Assembly: GCA_963702765.1 (NCBI GenBank)
Contig: CAVPEB010000008.1
Coordinates: forward strand, 1-64,000
Length of the DNA: 64,000 nt
Origin: DATMNR01 sp963702765
GTDB taxonomy: Bacteria > Chloroflexota > Ktedonobacteria > Ktedonobacterales > Ktedonobacteraceae
Reading direction: 5' to 3'
Shown here: positions 33,901-41,484 of the stretch, piece by piece
Numbering within the stretch: the stretch's first letter is position 1
Layout: each line of letters starts with the position of its first letter
Translations under genes and position numbers: made by a program
Notes under the pieces: generated by a model
What the model was told of the DNA's origin: nothing
The model's input: the letters and a program-made list of their open reading frames with translations, nothing else
Database searches by the model: none

Positions 33901-35242
33901 TGGTCGTGTCCTGGCAGATCCCATTCCTGGCTTTGATTTGATCGAGGTGGGTGACGAATTGACCGATGATGTGGTCGATCAGATCGTTGCAGCAGGAGTG
34001 AAAGCTGTGCGCGTGCGTTCTGTACTGGGATGCCTGGCGCATCGTGGAGTTTGCCGCAAATGCTACGGCCGGGACCTTGCAGCGAATGCACTGGTTGGCC
34101 TTGGAGCAGCGGTAGGAATCATCGCAGCACAATCGATTGGTGAGCCAGGTACTCAATTAACCATGCGTACCTTCCATACTGGTGGTATTGCAGGAGCGCA
34201 GGGAGACATCACGCAAGGTTTGCCGCGTGTCGAGGAATTGTTTGAAGCACGTGTGCCTAAAGAGAAGGCTGAGATAAGCGAAATTGATGGAGTGGTGGAA
34301 ATCGTCAAAGACGAGAATACAGGGGTGCGCACAGTTCGTGTTATCTCTAGCAATGTCTTCTTCGATGAGTATCAACTGCCGGAAGGAAGCCAGGTACTTG
34401 TCAACGATCAGGACAAAGTGCAGAAAGACCAGGTCATTGCCTTGATGCCTGCCGAAAATGATGCAGAACCAGTACCTGTGCTGGCTCGCACCGAAGGTGA
34501 GGCATTGATTAATCCTGATGGCTTGCTCTCAATTCGCTTCGAGGAGCGGGAAGAGCGCTCGTATCCAATCCCGGCTGCGCGTAACATCGTAGTGAATCAG
34601 GGTCAAAAGATCCAGGCAGGCACGCCAATCACAGCGGGCCAGCGTGATCCACAGGATGTGTTGCGTATTCAGGGACGAGAGGCCGTGCAGATGTATGTGG
34701 TCAAAGAAGTGCAACGCGTCTATCGCAATACAGGTGTATATATCAATGACAAACACATCGAGGTAATCATTCGCCAGATGCTACGACGCGTAAAGGTGGA
34801 TGAACCAGGAGATACTGAGATGCTGCCAAATGACCTGGTGGATCGCTTTGTCTATGCAGATGTCAATGCTCGCGTATTAGCGGAGGGTGGTGAACCTGCA
34901 ACTGCACAAACAGTACTTCTTGGTGTTACCAAGGCTTCGCTCAATACGGATAGTTTCCTGGCGGCTGCGTCCTTCCAGGAGACCACGCGCGTGTTAACAG
35001 AAGCAGCCATCGAAGCGCAGACGGATCACCTGGTAGGTCTCAAAGAGAATGTGATCATAGGAAAACTCATTCCTGCTGGCTCAGGCATTGCTCAGCGGCG
35101 GCGCGAGCAGCTTGCCCGCCAGCAGCAGGCAGCGGCGCGACTGACGGCATCGACAACAGTTGAAAGTGTTGGTGTTGGAGCAGGAGCTGTTTCGGGTGCG
35201 GCTATTGGTAGCATGATACTTGACAGCTTGGAGAATGAGTGA
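30911..35242 (+). CDS. rpoC: DNA-directed RNA polymerase subunit beta'
   Basis: Largest polymerase subunit. 1443 residues. N-terminal zinc site CYCGKYKRVRFKGIVCDKCG (about 60-79); a long Glu/Arg-rich coiled-coil insertion at about 140-330, longer than in E. coli; the catalytic Mg loop NADFDGDQMAVH (Asp 628, 630, 632); PTLHRLGIQAFEA; the second zinc site CGTTEG..CLAHRGVCRKCYG; trigger-loop region near TMRTFHTGGIAG. The last 60 residues are an Ala/Gln/Arg-rich tail. The active-site flank reads GEPSIGASQDMVLG where most have GRPIxxPSQDMVLG. AGGAGG precedes the ATG. Co-transcribed with rpoB. Confidence 0.97.
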   Translation: MLEVNDFNAIRISLASPEQIRGWSYGEVTKPETINYRTLKPEKDGLFCERIFGPTKDWECYCGKYKRVRFKGIVCDKCGVEVARSKVRRERMGHIELASPVSHIWYFKGTPSRIGLLLDLSPRNLERILYFALYVVTHIDEEARQQELMHIDEELIKLDQNLDEQVVERIDSLKEKRESEIQEALNRITENQQDIEANREQELEAARQAESETLAALRDAMGHEAEFDIVFAPTDKVVVKQGDVVTTKDIETLERVAEVCRNDIAEIAHHKIEEVKLDSGREAERLMVDYQGQIDSAQSHLETQRVDRKQRLEQLRRDLEGIKKMDLIQENRYRELRDSFGPSVFRAGMGAEAVRELISALDMDKLAAEMRKEISSTVGQRRKKATKRLKVIEAFRKSNTSPEWMILTVLPVLPPDLRPMVQLDGGRFATSDLNDLYRRVINRNNRLKRLLDLGAPEIIIRNEKRMLQEACDALIDNGRRGRAVAGSGNHKLKSLSDMLKGKQGRFRQNLLGKRVDYSGRSVIVVGPDLKLNQCGLPKKMALELFKPFVMRKLVEQNFAHNIKSAKRFVERVKPEVWDVLEEVIKDHPVLLNRAPTLHRLGIQAFEAVLVEGSAIQLHPLVCSAFNADFDGDQMAVHVPLSDKAQDEARRLMLSTRNLLSPATGEPSIGASQDMVLGCFYLTQDRPGLKGEGRVFTDATEALLAYQHGVVDLQSLIKVRLVDTDVYDMPPPEKATMHSHGKLVETTVGRIILNEALPERLRFKNYAMKKENLKQIIGECFKEYGRAKTAELADEIKRLGFSYATKAGTTIAISDVKVPLGKQEELAKADAKIAELEDQYRDGLITENERYQQTVDAWNEATENVTKMVESTLDPYGSIYTIAKSGATKAKFQQIRQLSGMRGLMASPSGKIIDIPIRGNFREGLSVLEYFISSHGARKGLADTALRTAESGYLTRRLIDVAQDVIVSEEDCGTTEGTLITETDSKEMMLPNIHDRLIGRVLADPIPGFDLIEVGDELTDDVVDQIVAAGVKAVRVRSVLGCLAHRGVCRKCYGRDLAANALVGLGAAVGIIAAQSIGEPGTQLTMRTFHTGGIAGAQGDITQGLPRVEELFEARVPKEKAEISEIDGVVEIVKDENTGVRTVRVISSNVFFDEYQLPEGSQVLVNDQDKVQKDQVIALMPAENDAEPVPVLARTEGEALINPDGLLSIRFEEREERSYPIPAARNIVVNQGQKIQAGTPITAGQRDPQDVLRIQGREAVQMYVVKEVQRVYRNTGVYINDKHIEVIIRQMLRRVKVDEPGDTEMLPNDLVDRFVYADVNARVLAEGGEPATAQTVLLGVTKASLNTDSFLAAASFQETTRVLTEAAIEAQTDHLVGLKENVIIGKLIPAGSGIAQRRREQLARQQQAAARLTASTTVESVGVGAGAVSGAAIGSMILDSLENE

Positions 35243-35319
35243 TAGTATATGACTCCGCACATAGGTGAAATATCGGGCGCAGATTGCTGTGCCAATTAAT
35301 TGATAGGGAGAATCTTTCA

Positions 35320-35763
35320 TTGCCGACGATCAATCAACTGATCCGTAAGGGCCGCTCAAGGAAAAAAGAGAAGGTAAAGGCCCCAGCGTTACGTTATTCG
35401 TTTAATGCGCTGAAAAACCGTACCTCGTCCCTGCGTGGGTCGCCACAAAAACGTGGAGTCTGCACTCAGGTACGTACTATGACGCCCAAGAAACCGAACT
35501 CGGCGATGCGCAAGATTGCTCGTGTTCGTTTGAGTAACCGGATGGAAGTGACCGCTTACATTCCAGGTGAAGGGCATAATCTGCAAGAACACTCCGTCGT
35601 ACTCATTCGTGGTGGCCGCGTAAAGGATTTACCAAGCGTTCGCTACCACATTGTTCGGGGAACCCTGGACAGCGATGGGGTATCAAAGCGTCGCCGCGGT
35701 CGCTCCAAGTATGGAGCCAAACGGCCAAAACCAGGACAGGCTGCCGCCTCAAAAGGGCGGTAG
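35320..35763 (+). CDS. rpsL: 30S ribosomal protein S12
   Basis: S12 sits at the decoding centre and governs accuracy. The sequence from PTINQLIRKGR through TMTPKKPNSAMRKIARVRL to RYHIVRGTLDSDGV is canonical; the lysine affected in streptomycin resistance (PKKPN) is wild type. The start is a TTG at 35320 with GGGAG 10 bases upstream; the ATG further up has no site and adds foreign sequence. 147 residues, with a Lys/Gly-rich end (KYGAKRPKPGQAAASKGR). First of the str gene set, 77 bases behind rpoC. Confidence 0.96.
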   Translation: MPTINQLIRKGRSRKKEKVKAPALRYSFNALKNRTSSLRGSPQKRGVCTQVRTMTPKKPNSAMRKIARVRLSNRMEVTAYIPGEGHNLQEHSVVLIRGGRVKDLPSVRYHIVRGTLDSDGVSKRRRGRSKYGAKRPKPGQAAASKGR

Positions 35764-36041
35764 GGAGTTGTGGGGCGTGATGGATTTCGCCCCTATGAAG
35801 ACTACCCGATACCACCTGAACGCCTCAGGTAGGTCGGCAAATCACACGTCATCGCAAATATGTAAAAGGAAGAAGTTTACTCATATCTTCTTCAGTAGCG
35901 ATGAAAGTCGAGTGTCCTCCACAAAGTGGAAAGGCGCTCGCGTGTAGGCGTCTGTTGAGATTGTAGAGGGTCTCCTTTACAGGATTCACCCTCTCAATTG
36001 AATCGACGCCTTTTCTGGTGTTTAGCAGGAGGAGGCAAACC
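35764..36041 (+). promoter_or_regulatory. Structured rpsL-rpsG intercistronic region (possible S7 site)
   Basis: A 278-base gap with several hairpins: GGGGCG/CGCCCC and ACCTGA/TCAGGT early on, then a nested structure with outer stem AGGCGTC/GACGCCT (35946-35952 with 36005-36011) and inner stem AGAGGGT/ACCCTCT (35965-35971 with 35988-35994), followed by TTTT. In E. coli S7 represses the str operon by binding the S12-S7 junction (established). That this region does the same is inference. Confidence 0.5.
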
Positions 36042-36512
36042 TTGCCAAGACGTAAAAGAGTTGTGCATCGGCCAGATGTACCGGATGCAAAGTTTAAGAA
36101 CCGGAATGTGGCCCGCTTTATCGGTAAGTTAATGTTGGATGGGAAACGTAGTCTGGCCGAGCGTATCACGTATGATGCGTTTGATATTATTGAGGCCAAG
36201 CAGAAGCGACCCCCGCTCGATGTATTCGAGCAGGCGTTGAAAAATGCAACGCCTTCACTGGAAGTAAAGCCCCGGCGTGTTGGCGGTTCAACATACCAGG
36301 TACCTGTCGATATACGTAGGGAGCGCGGCAATGCGCTGGCAATGCGCTGGCTTATTCGTGCTGCACGTTCCCGCACTGGAAAGTCAATGTCGGAGAAACT
36401 TGCTAGCGAGCTGATGGATGCAGCGGCTGGACAGGGAGCGACGATTAAGAAACGCGAGGAGACCCATAAAATGGCGGAGTCGAATAAAGCCTTCGCTCAT
36501 TATCGCTGGTAG
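36042..36512 (+). CDS. rpsG: 30S ribosomal protein S7
   Basis: S7 nucleates assembly of the 30S head and contacts E-site tRNA. 156 residues, the normal length: PRRKRVVHRPDVPDAKF, VARFIGKLMLDGKRSLAE, RRVGGSTYQVPVDIR, MRWLIRAARSR, KREETHKMAESNKAFAHYRW are all family hallmarks. The start is a TTG at 36042 behind AGGAGGAGG. Followed after 83 bases by fusA, with an RNA structure covering that gap. Confidence 0.96.
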   Translation: MPRRKRVVHRPDVPDAKFKNRNVARFIGKLMLDGKRSLAERITYDAFDIIEAKQKRPPLDVFEQALKNATPSLEVKPRRVGGSTYQVPVDIRRERGNALAMRWLIRAARSRTGKSMSEKLASELMDAAAGQGATIKKREETHKMAESNKAFAHYRW

Positions 36513-36515
36513 AAC

Positions 36516-36583
36516 CTCTTGCCCGTTCGGGAAAACCGCTAAGCGGCGAGGAGTTCTACGAGCACTCGGCCCGAACGAGAGGA
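36516..36583 (+). promoter_or_regulatory. RNA structure that covers the fusA ribosome site
   Basis: Right after the rpsG stop, CCTCT (36516-36520) pairs with AGAGG (36579-36583), which is the fusA ribosome site. CGTTCGGG (36525-36532) pairs with CCCGAACG (36571-36578), and CCGC/GCGG forms an inner hairpin (36537-36547). Translation of rpsG to its end would disturb this fold, which suits S7-to-EF-G coupling. Confidence 0.55.
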
Positions 36584-36595
36584 ATAACAATACAT

Positions 36596-37636
36596 ATGTT
36601 TAGAGAATTCCCACTGGAAAAAACCCGAAATATTGGTATTATTGCTCATATAGATGCTGGTAAAACAACGACTACAGAGCGCGTACTCTTCTACACTAAG
36701 AAAATTCACCGTATGGGTGAAGTGCATGAAGGTGCAGCTACTATGGACTGGATGCCTCAGGAGCAGGAACGCGGCATTACTATTACGTCGGCTGCGACGA
36801 CCTGTTTCTGGTTGGATCATCGTATCAACATCATTGATACACCAGGGCATGTAGACTTTACTGCTGAAGTCGAACGTTCTTTGCGCGTATTGGATGGTGG
36901 TGTGGTTGTTTTTGATGCGGTTGCAGGCGTTGAACCACAATCCGAGACAGTATGGCGTCAAGCGAATAAATATAATGTCCCTCGTATCTGTTTTGTGAAT
37001 AAAATGGATCGCATTGGCGCGGATTTCTGGCGTACAGTGGAGATGATTCGCGAGCGTCTGGGCGCTTCACCTGTCCCAATTCAGATTCCTGTCGGGCAGG
37101 AAAGTAATTTTAAAGGCTTTATAGATCTCATCGAGCAGCAAGCAGTTATCTTTACTGATGATCTCGGCACCACATCTGATCATACAGAGGTGCCTACAAG
37201 CATGGAGGCTGAGTTTGAGCAGCACCGTGAATTGTTAATTGAGCGAGTCGCTGAAACAGATGAGGAGTTAACTCTCAAATATCTTGAGGGTGAGGAAATT
37301 AGCAAAGACGAACTGATTGCTGCACTTCGTCGAGCAACAATAGACGGCACACTGGTGCCGGTACTTTGCGGTTCAGCCTTGAAAAATAAAGGCGTGCAGG
37401 CAATGTTGGATGCAGTCATTACCTATCTGCCTTCTCCGCTTGACATTCCCGCTCTAGCTGGTGTCAATCCAGATACAAACGAAGCGGATACACGTGAAGT
37501 AGATGATTCAGCCCCATTTAGTGCGTTGGTTTTCAAGATAGTCTCCGATCCTTTTGTAGGCCGCTTATCATACCTGCGTGTTTATTCGGGCAAGCTTGAG
37601 AAAGGCGCGGCTACTGAAAATAGCACTAAAGGATAA
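36596..37636 (+). CDS. fusA: Elongation factor G, N-terminal half (frame broken)
   Basis: EF-G drives translocation. This open frame holds the complete G domain: G1 AHIDAGKTTTTERVLF, switch II region DTPGHVDFTAEVERSLR, G4 NKMDRIGADF, G5 GSALKNKGVQ. It continues into domain II (ALVFKIVSDPFVGRLSYLRVYSG) and stops at a TAA directly after NSTKG. The family continues NSTKGK(K/T)ERVGRLL, and exactly that continuation is found one frame over, so one extra base near 37634 breaks the gene at about residue 346 of an expected 695. AGAGG lies 12 bases upstream of the ATG. Confidence 0.93.
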   Translation: MFREFPLEKTRNIGIIAHIDAGKTTTTERVLFYTKKIHRMGEVHEGAATMDWMPQEQERGITITSAATTCFWLDHRINIIDTPGHVDFTAEVERSLRVLDGGVVVFDAVAGVEPQSETVWRQANKYNVPRICFVNKMDRIGADFWRTVEMIRERLGASPVPIQIPVGQESNFKGFIDLIEQQAVIFTDDLGTTSDHTEVPTSMEAEFEQHRELLIERVAETDEELTLKYLEGEEISKDELIAALRRATIDGTLVPVLCGSALKNKGVQAMLDAVITYLPSPLDIPALAGVNPDTNEADTREVDDSAPFSALVFKIVSDPFVGRLSYLRVYSGKLEKGAATENSTKG

Positions 37637-38672
37637 AACAGAGCGAGTTGGAAGACTTCTTCGCATGCATGCCAATCATCGTGAAGATATCGATGAGATA
37701 CGAGCTGGTGATATCTGTGCTGCTGTAGGTTTGCGCAACACTTTCACCGGTGATACATTGTGCGATGCGCAGCACCCGATTATACTAGAGTCAATCACTT
37801 TCCCGAAGCCAGTAATTGAGATTGCTATCGAACCAAGAACTCGCGCAGATCAAGATAAAATGGCGATTGCTCTAAATAAATTGACGGAGGAAGATCCGAC
37901 TTTCCAGTTACATACAGATGTCGAGTCTGGCCAGACCATTATCAGTGGTATGGGCGAGTTGCATCTTGAGGTGATTGTGGATCGTCTCTTCCGCGAATTT
38001 AAGGTTGAGGCAAACGTAGGGCGTCCGCAAGTTGCCTATCGCGAGACGATTACGCGTGAGAGTACAGCCCAGGGCAAGCATGTCAGGCAGACAGGTGGAC
38101 ATGGGCAATATGGTGATGTGTGGATTAGAGTGGCACCAAACAAATCAGGCAAGGGCTTTGAGTTTATCAACGCCATTGTTGGTGGCACGGTACCCAGGGA
38201 ATACATTAAACCTGTCGAGAACGGCATACGTGAAACACTGGAAAATGGAATTATTGCCGGTTATCCGATGATCGATGTCAAAGCTACACTTTATGATGGT
38301 TCATATCATGATGTAGACTCTAACGAGATGGCTTTTAAGACCGCCGGTTCGCTGGCGATCAAAGAGGCAGCGCGAAAAGCTGCCCCAATTCTACTTGAAC
38401 CGATAATGTTGGTAGAAGTGACCACCTCCGAGGAATTCTATGGCGATGTAATTGGTGACCTGAATCGGCGCCGTGGAACAATTATGGGTATGGAAAGCCG
38501 TGGGACGATGGTTGTAGTGCGAGGACATGTCCCCCTCTCCGAGATGTTTGGCTACGTGAATGATCTCCGTTCAATGACCAGTGGTCGCGCTAGTTACTCA
38601 ATGGAGTTTGCGCGATATGATCCCGTACCCAAAAATATTGCTGAGACAATTGTTGCAAAGGCTACACGCTAA
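37578..38672 (+). CDS. fusA: Elongation factor G, C-terminal half (domains II-V)
   Basis: Continues EF-G in the +1 frame. True homology starts at about 37635 (KTERVGRLLRMHANHREDIDEI); earlier codons of the frame only overlap the first half. Domain III (EEDPTFQLHTDVESGQTIISG, GMGELHLEVIVDRL), domain IV loop GGHGQYGDVWIRVAP and GYPMIDVKATLYDGSYHDVDSNE, and domain V RRGTIMGME are all intact. No ribosome site precedes it and no decay is seen after the break. Expression as a separate protein is improbable; correction of one base would restore a normal EF-G. Confidence 0.9.
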   Translation: MFIRASLRKARLLKIALKDKTERVGRLLRMHANHREDIDEIRAGDICAAVGLRNTFTGDTLCDAQHPIILESITFPKPVIEIAIEPRTRADQDKMAIALNKLTEEDPTFQLHTDVESGQTIISGMGELHLEVIVDRLFREFKVEANVGRPQVAYRETITRESTAQGKHVRQTGGHGQYGDVWIRVAPNKSGKGFEFINAIVGGTVPREYIKPVENGIRETLENGIIAGYPMIDVKATLYDGSYHDVDSNEMAFKTAGSLAIKEAARKAAPILLEPIMLVEVTTSEEFYGDVIGDLNRRRGTIMGMESRGTMVVVRGHVPLSEMFGYVNDLRSMTSGRASYSMEFARYDPVPKNIAETIVAKATR

Positions 38673-38928
38673 AAAGTAGTAAGAAGAGGATGTAACGTGG
38701 AGAGTGAACAATGTGGGAGCAGATGAATACTGTTCTTGCATTGTAATCCCTGGATAGCTTCGGAGCCAAAAGCAGGGGATAGGCCGACCGAGTATTGGGA
38801 ACATCTGCAAGGGATATTCCAACAATTATAGTTTGATTTATTATGAACGAATAAGGTGCGATCGCAAAGGTGCAGCCCCTGACGCACGTAAGTTTGCACT
38901 GAGCACTGATGAAGGATGAGGAAAACTC

Positions 38929-40137
38929 ATGGCAAAGAAGAAGTTTGAGCGAACGAAGCCGCACGTGAACGTGGGGACGATCGGGCACATCGACCATGGC
39001 AAGACGACCCTGACGGCGGCGATCACCAAAGTGCTGGCCAAAGCCAGCGCAACTAATAAGTATATTGCCTTCGACCAGATCGACAAAGCGCCCGAGGAGC
39101 GCGAGCGCGGCATCACCATCGCGATCGCGCACGTGGAGTACGAGACGGAGAAGCGGCACTACGCACACGTGGACTGCCCCGGACATGCCGACTACATCAA
39201 GAACATGATCACCGGAGCCGCGCAGATGGATGGCGCGATCCTGGTGGTGAGCGCACCCGATGGCCCCATGCCGCAGACACGCGAGCACATTCTGCTGGCA
39301 CGGCAGGTGGAAGTGCCTGCCATGGTGGTGTTTTTGAACAAAGTCGACATGATGGACGACGAAGAGTTGTTGGAACTGGTCGAGTTGGAAGTGCGCGAAC
39401 TACTGGCGCGCTACGAGTTTCCCGGAGACGACGTGCCGGTGATCCGCGGCTCGGCGCTCAAAGCGTTGGAGAGCAGCGGGGACCTCTCGCGCAGCGACGA
39501 GAACGCCGCCTGCATCTGGGAGTTGATGGATGCGGTGGACAGCTACATTCCCACCCCCGAGCGAGCCATCGACAAGCCGTTCTTGATGCCGGTGGAAGAC
39601 GTGTTTGGCATCAAAGGACGAGGCACGGTGGCCACCGGACGTATCGAGCGTGGCGTGGTCAAGACAGGGGAGTCGGTGGAGATCGTGGGCATGAAGGATG
39701 AGACGCGCACCGTGGTGGTGACGGGAGTGGAGATGTTCCAGAAGACGCTGGATCAAGGCATGGCGGGAGACAACGTGGGCTGCCTGTTACGAGGGGTGGA
39801 GCGCAGTGACATCGAGCGGGGGCAGGTGTTAGCCAAGCCGGGCTCGATCAAGCCGCACAAGACGTTCCAGGCGCAGGTGTACGTGTTATCGAAAGAAGAG
39901 GGAGGGCGGCACACGCCGTTCTTCAACGGGTACCGGCCCCAGTTCTACATCCGCACCACCGACGTGACGGGAGCGATCAAGCTGCCGGAGGGAGTGGAGA
40001 TGGTGATGCCAGGCGATAACATCGAGATGACGGTGGAGCTGATCCAGCCGATTGCCATGGAAGAGGGTGTCAAGTTTGCCATCCGTGAGGGTGGACGCAC
40101 CGTCGGTGCTGGCATCTGTGTCCGCGTCGAGAAATAA
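38929..40137 (+). CDS. tuf: Elongation factor Tu
   Basis: Brings aminoacyl-tRNA to the ribosome. 402 residues with G1 GHIDHGKTTLTAAI, effector RGITIAIAHVEYET, DCPGHADYIKNMITGAAQMD, NKVDMMDDEEL, and domain II FGIKGRGTVATGRIERG. The codon use and GC content differ sharply from fusA and rpsJ on either side: G/C in nearly every third position from about 38940 to 40060, with one AT-rich patch (around 39050-39070). A GGATGAGG site precedes the ATG. The 256-base gap before it holds an imperfect stem near ATCCCTG/CAGGGGAT but no gene. Confidence 0.97.
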   Translation: MAKKKFERTKPHVNVGTIGHIDHGKTTLTAAITKVLAKASATNKYIAFDQIDKAPEERERGITIAIAHVEYETEKRHYAHVDCPGHADYIKNMITGAAQMDGAILVVSAPDGPMPQTREHILLARQVEVPAMVVFLNKVDMMDDEELLELVELEVRELLARYEFPGDDVPVIRGSALKALESSGDLSRSDENAACIWELMDAVDSYIPTPERAIDKPFLMPVEDVFGIKGRGTVATGRIERGVVKTGESVEIVGMKDETRTVVVTGVEMFQKTLDQGMAGDNVGCLLRGVERSDIERGQVLAKPGSIKPHKTFQAQVYVLSKEEGGRHTPFFNGYRPQFYIRTTDVTGAIKLPEGVEMVMPGDNIEMTVELIQPIAMEEGVKFAIREGGRTVGAGICVRVEK

Positions 40138-40145
40138 TATAGTGT

Positions 40146-40204
40146 GAAGATATCCCATTTACGAATGGGATATCTTCTGTAGGCCTGGCATCAGCTTGAT
40201 GCCA
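40146..40204 (+). promoter_or_regulatory. Two tandem hairpins between tuf and rpsJ
   Basis: First a perfect 14-bp stem GAAGATATCCCATT (40146-40159) with 40164-40177, loop TACG; then a perfect 8-bp stem TGGCATCA/TGATGCCA (40186-40193 with 40197-40204), loop GCT. No T-run follows either. Located where the S10 leader (target of L4 in E. coli) would be; that role is only suggested by position. Confidence 0.55.
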
Positions 40205-40227
40205 CAGTTCCTACCTAGGAGAAAAAA

Positions 40228-40545
40228 ATGGCCGCAGGAACAAAACAGCGAATTCGCATTCGCCTGAAGGCATACGATCACCGTATTCTCGATCAGTCAG
40301 CGATGCAGATTGTCGATACAGCGCAGCAGACAGGCGCTCGTGTCTCTGGACCAGTGCCTCTGCCTACAGAGATTGGTAAATTTACGGTTATGCGTTCACC
40401 TTTTATTGACAAAGATGCGCGCGAGCAATTTGAAATTCGCACACACAAACGCCTGATAGATATTATTGAGCCGACCAACAAAACTGTTGAGGCACTGACA
40501 CGATTGAATCTGCCCGCAGGCGTGGACATCGAAATCAAGCTGTAG
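40228..40545 (+). CDS. rpsJ: 30S ribosomal protein S10
   Basis: 105 residues: KQRIRIRLKAYDHRILDQSA, TGARVSGPVPLPTEIGKFTVMRSP, FEIRTHKRLIDIIEPTNKTV, LNLPAGVDIEIKL, the full canonical S10 used in the 30S head and in Nus antitermination. AGGAG lies upstream of the ATG. First gene of the S10 set, about 90 bases after tuf, separated from it by two hairpins. Confidence 0.97.
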   Translation: MAAGTKQRIRIRLKAYDHRILDQSAMQIVDTAQQTGARVSGPVPLPTEIGKFTVMRSPFIDKDAREQFEIRTHKRLIDIIEPTNKTVEALTRLNLPAGVDIEIKL

Positions 40546-40648
40546 AGAAGGTGTGCTGCACAAGGAATAAGCTACATGTTTATGTACCTTGAGAAAAGCA
40601 AACCTGAAAGAGAAGCGAGATCCTACAGCAAGGAAGAGAGGATAGGAT

Positions 40649-41479
40649 ATGCTCAGTGGATTGTTGGGCAGAAAAGTCGGCATGACCCAGGTATTTGGGG
40701 AGAATGGCACAGCTATCCCGGTCACAGTGATCGAGGCTGGACCATGTATCATAACACAAATTAAGACTACTGCCCGTGATGGATATGAGGCTGTCCAGAT
40801 TGGATTTGAGCAGGCAAGACTAAAAAGCGTGACACGCCCGGAATTAGGGCATCTTGGCCAAAGTCTCCCTTTGCTTAAAGCTCAGCGAAAGCGCTTGCAG
40901 ACCTACCAGCAACAGCAGCGAGGGAAAAAGGGCTCAAGTGGTGAGGCCGAGGCGAAAGAACAAACGGAAACAGCTTCTGAGGAAGATAAAAAAGACAAGC
41001 AAATCGAGAAACTTCTCAAAGTGCAGCAAAATAAGCAGCGACGTCCAGGACCGGAACTGGGCCCGTTCAAAGTGTTGCGGGAAGTGGCGTTGCAAGAAGG
41101 CATTGCCCTCGAGAGTTTGGAACTTGGTTCAAAAGTTGATGCAAGTCTCTTCGTAGCTGGCGAATCGGTTGATATCGTTGGCACCTCCAAGGGTAAAGGT
41201 TTCCAGGGTGGCGTCAAACGTCACGGATTCCGAGGCGGGCCTAAGACTCATGGTCAGTCAGACCGCACGCGTGCGCCTGGCTCCATTGGATCGGGGACTA
41301 CCCCTGGACGCGTGCTGAAAGGCACTCGTATGGCAGGTCGCATGGGCAATGAACGTGTGACTGCGAAGAAACTGGAAGTGATTCAAACTGATCCTGAGCG
41401 TAACCTGCTTGTAGTAAAAGGTTCTGTGCCTGGAGCTAATGGCGGATTGCTCATGATTAAGAAGCATGTGATGAGGTAA
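40649..41479 (+). CDS. rplC: 50S ribosomal protein L3 with large insertion
   Basis: L3 is an early-binding protein near the peptidyl transferase centre. N-terminus MLSGLLGRKVGMTQVF and the C-terminal GVKRHGFRGGPKTHGQSD to VKGSVPGANGGLLMIKK are canonical. Total length is 276 against about 210 usual: residues 70-135 form a Lys/Gln/Glu-rich insertion (YQQQQRGKKGSSGEAEAKEQ and on), predicted helical or disordered. The globular parts are intact. It ends five bases before rplD. Confidence 0.96.
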   Translation: MLSGLLGRKVGMTQVFGENGTAIPVTVIEAGPCIITQIKTTARDGYEAVQIGFEQARLKSVTRPELGHLGQSLPLLKAQRKRLQTYQQQQRGKKGSSGEAEAKEQTETASEEDKKDKQIEKLLKVQQNKQRRPGPELGPFKVLREVALQEGIALESLELGSKVDASLFVAGESVDIVGTSKGKGFQGGVKRHGFRGGPKTHGQSDRTRAPGSIGSGTTPGRVLKGTRMAGRMGNERVTAKKLEVIQTDPERNLLVVKGSVPGANGGLLMIKKHVMR

Positions 41480-41484
41480 CCGAA

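Noticed and set aside
37600..37660. Programmed +1 frameshift in fusA
   Set aside because: No slippery codon such as CTT before the stop and no clear internal Shine-Dalgarno spacer as in prfB, so recoding is less likely than a base error; kept only as an alternative.
38662..39288. Minus-strand open frame of 208 codons opposite the start of tuf
   Set aside because: Mirror of the G/C-rich third positions of tuf; no start signals or family features.
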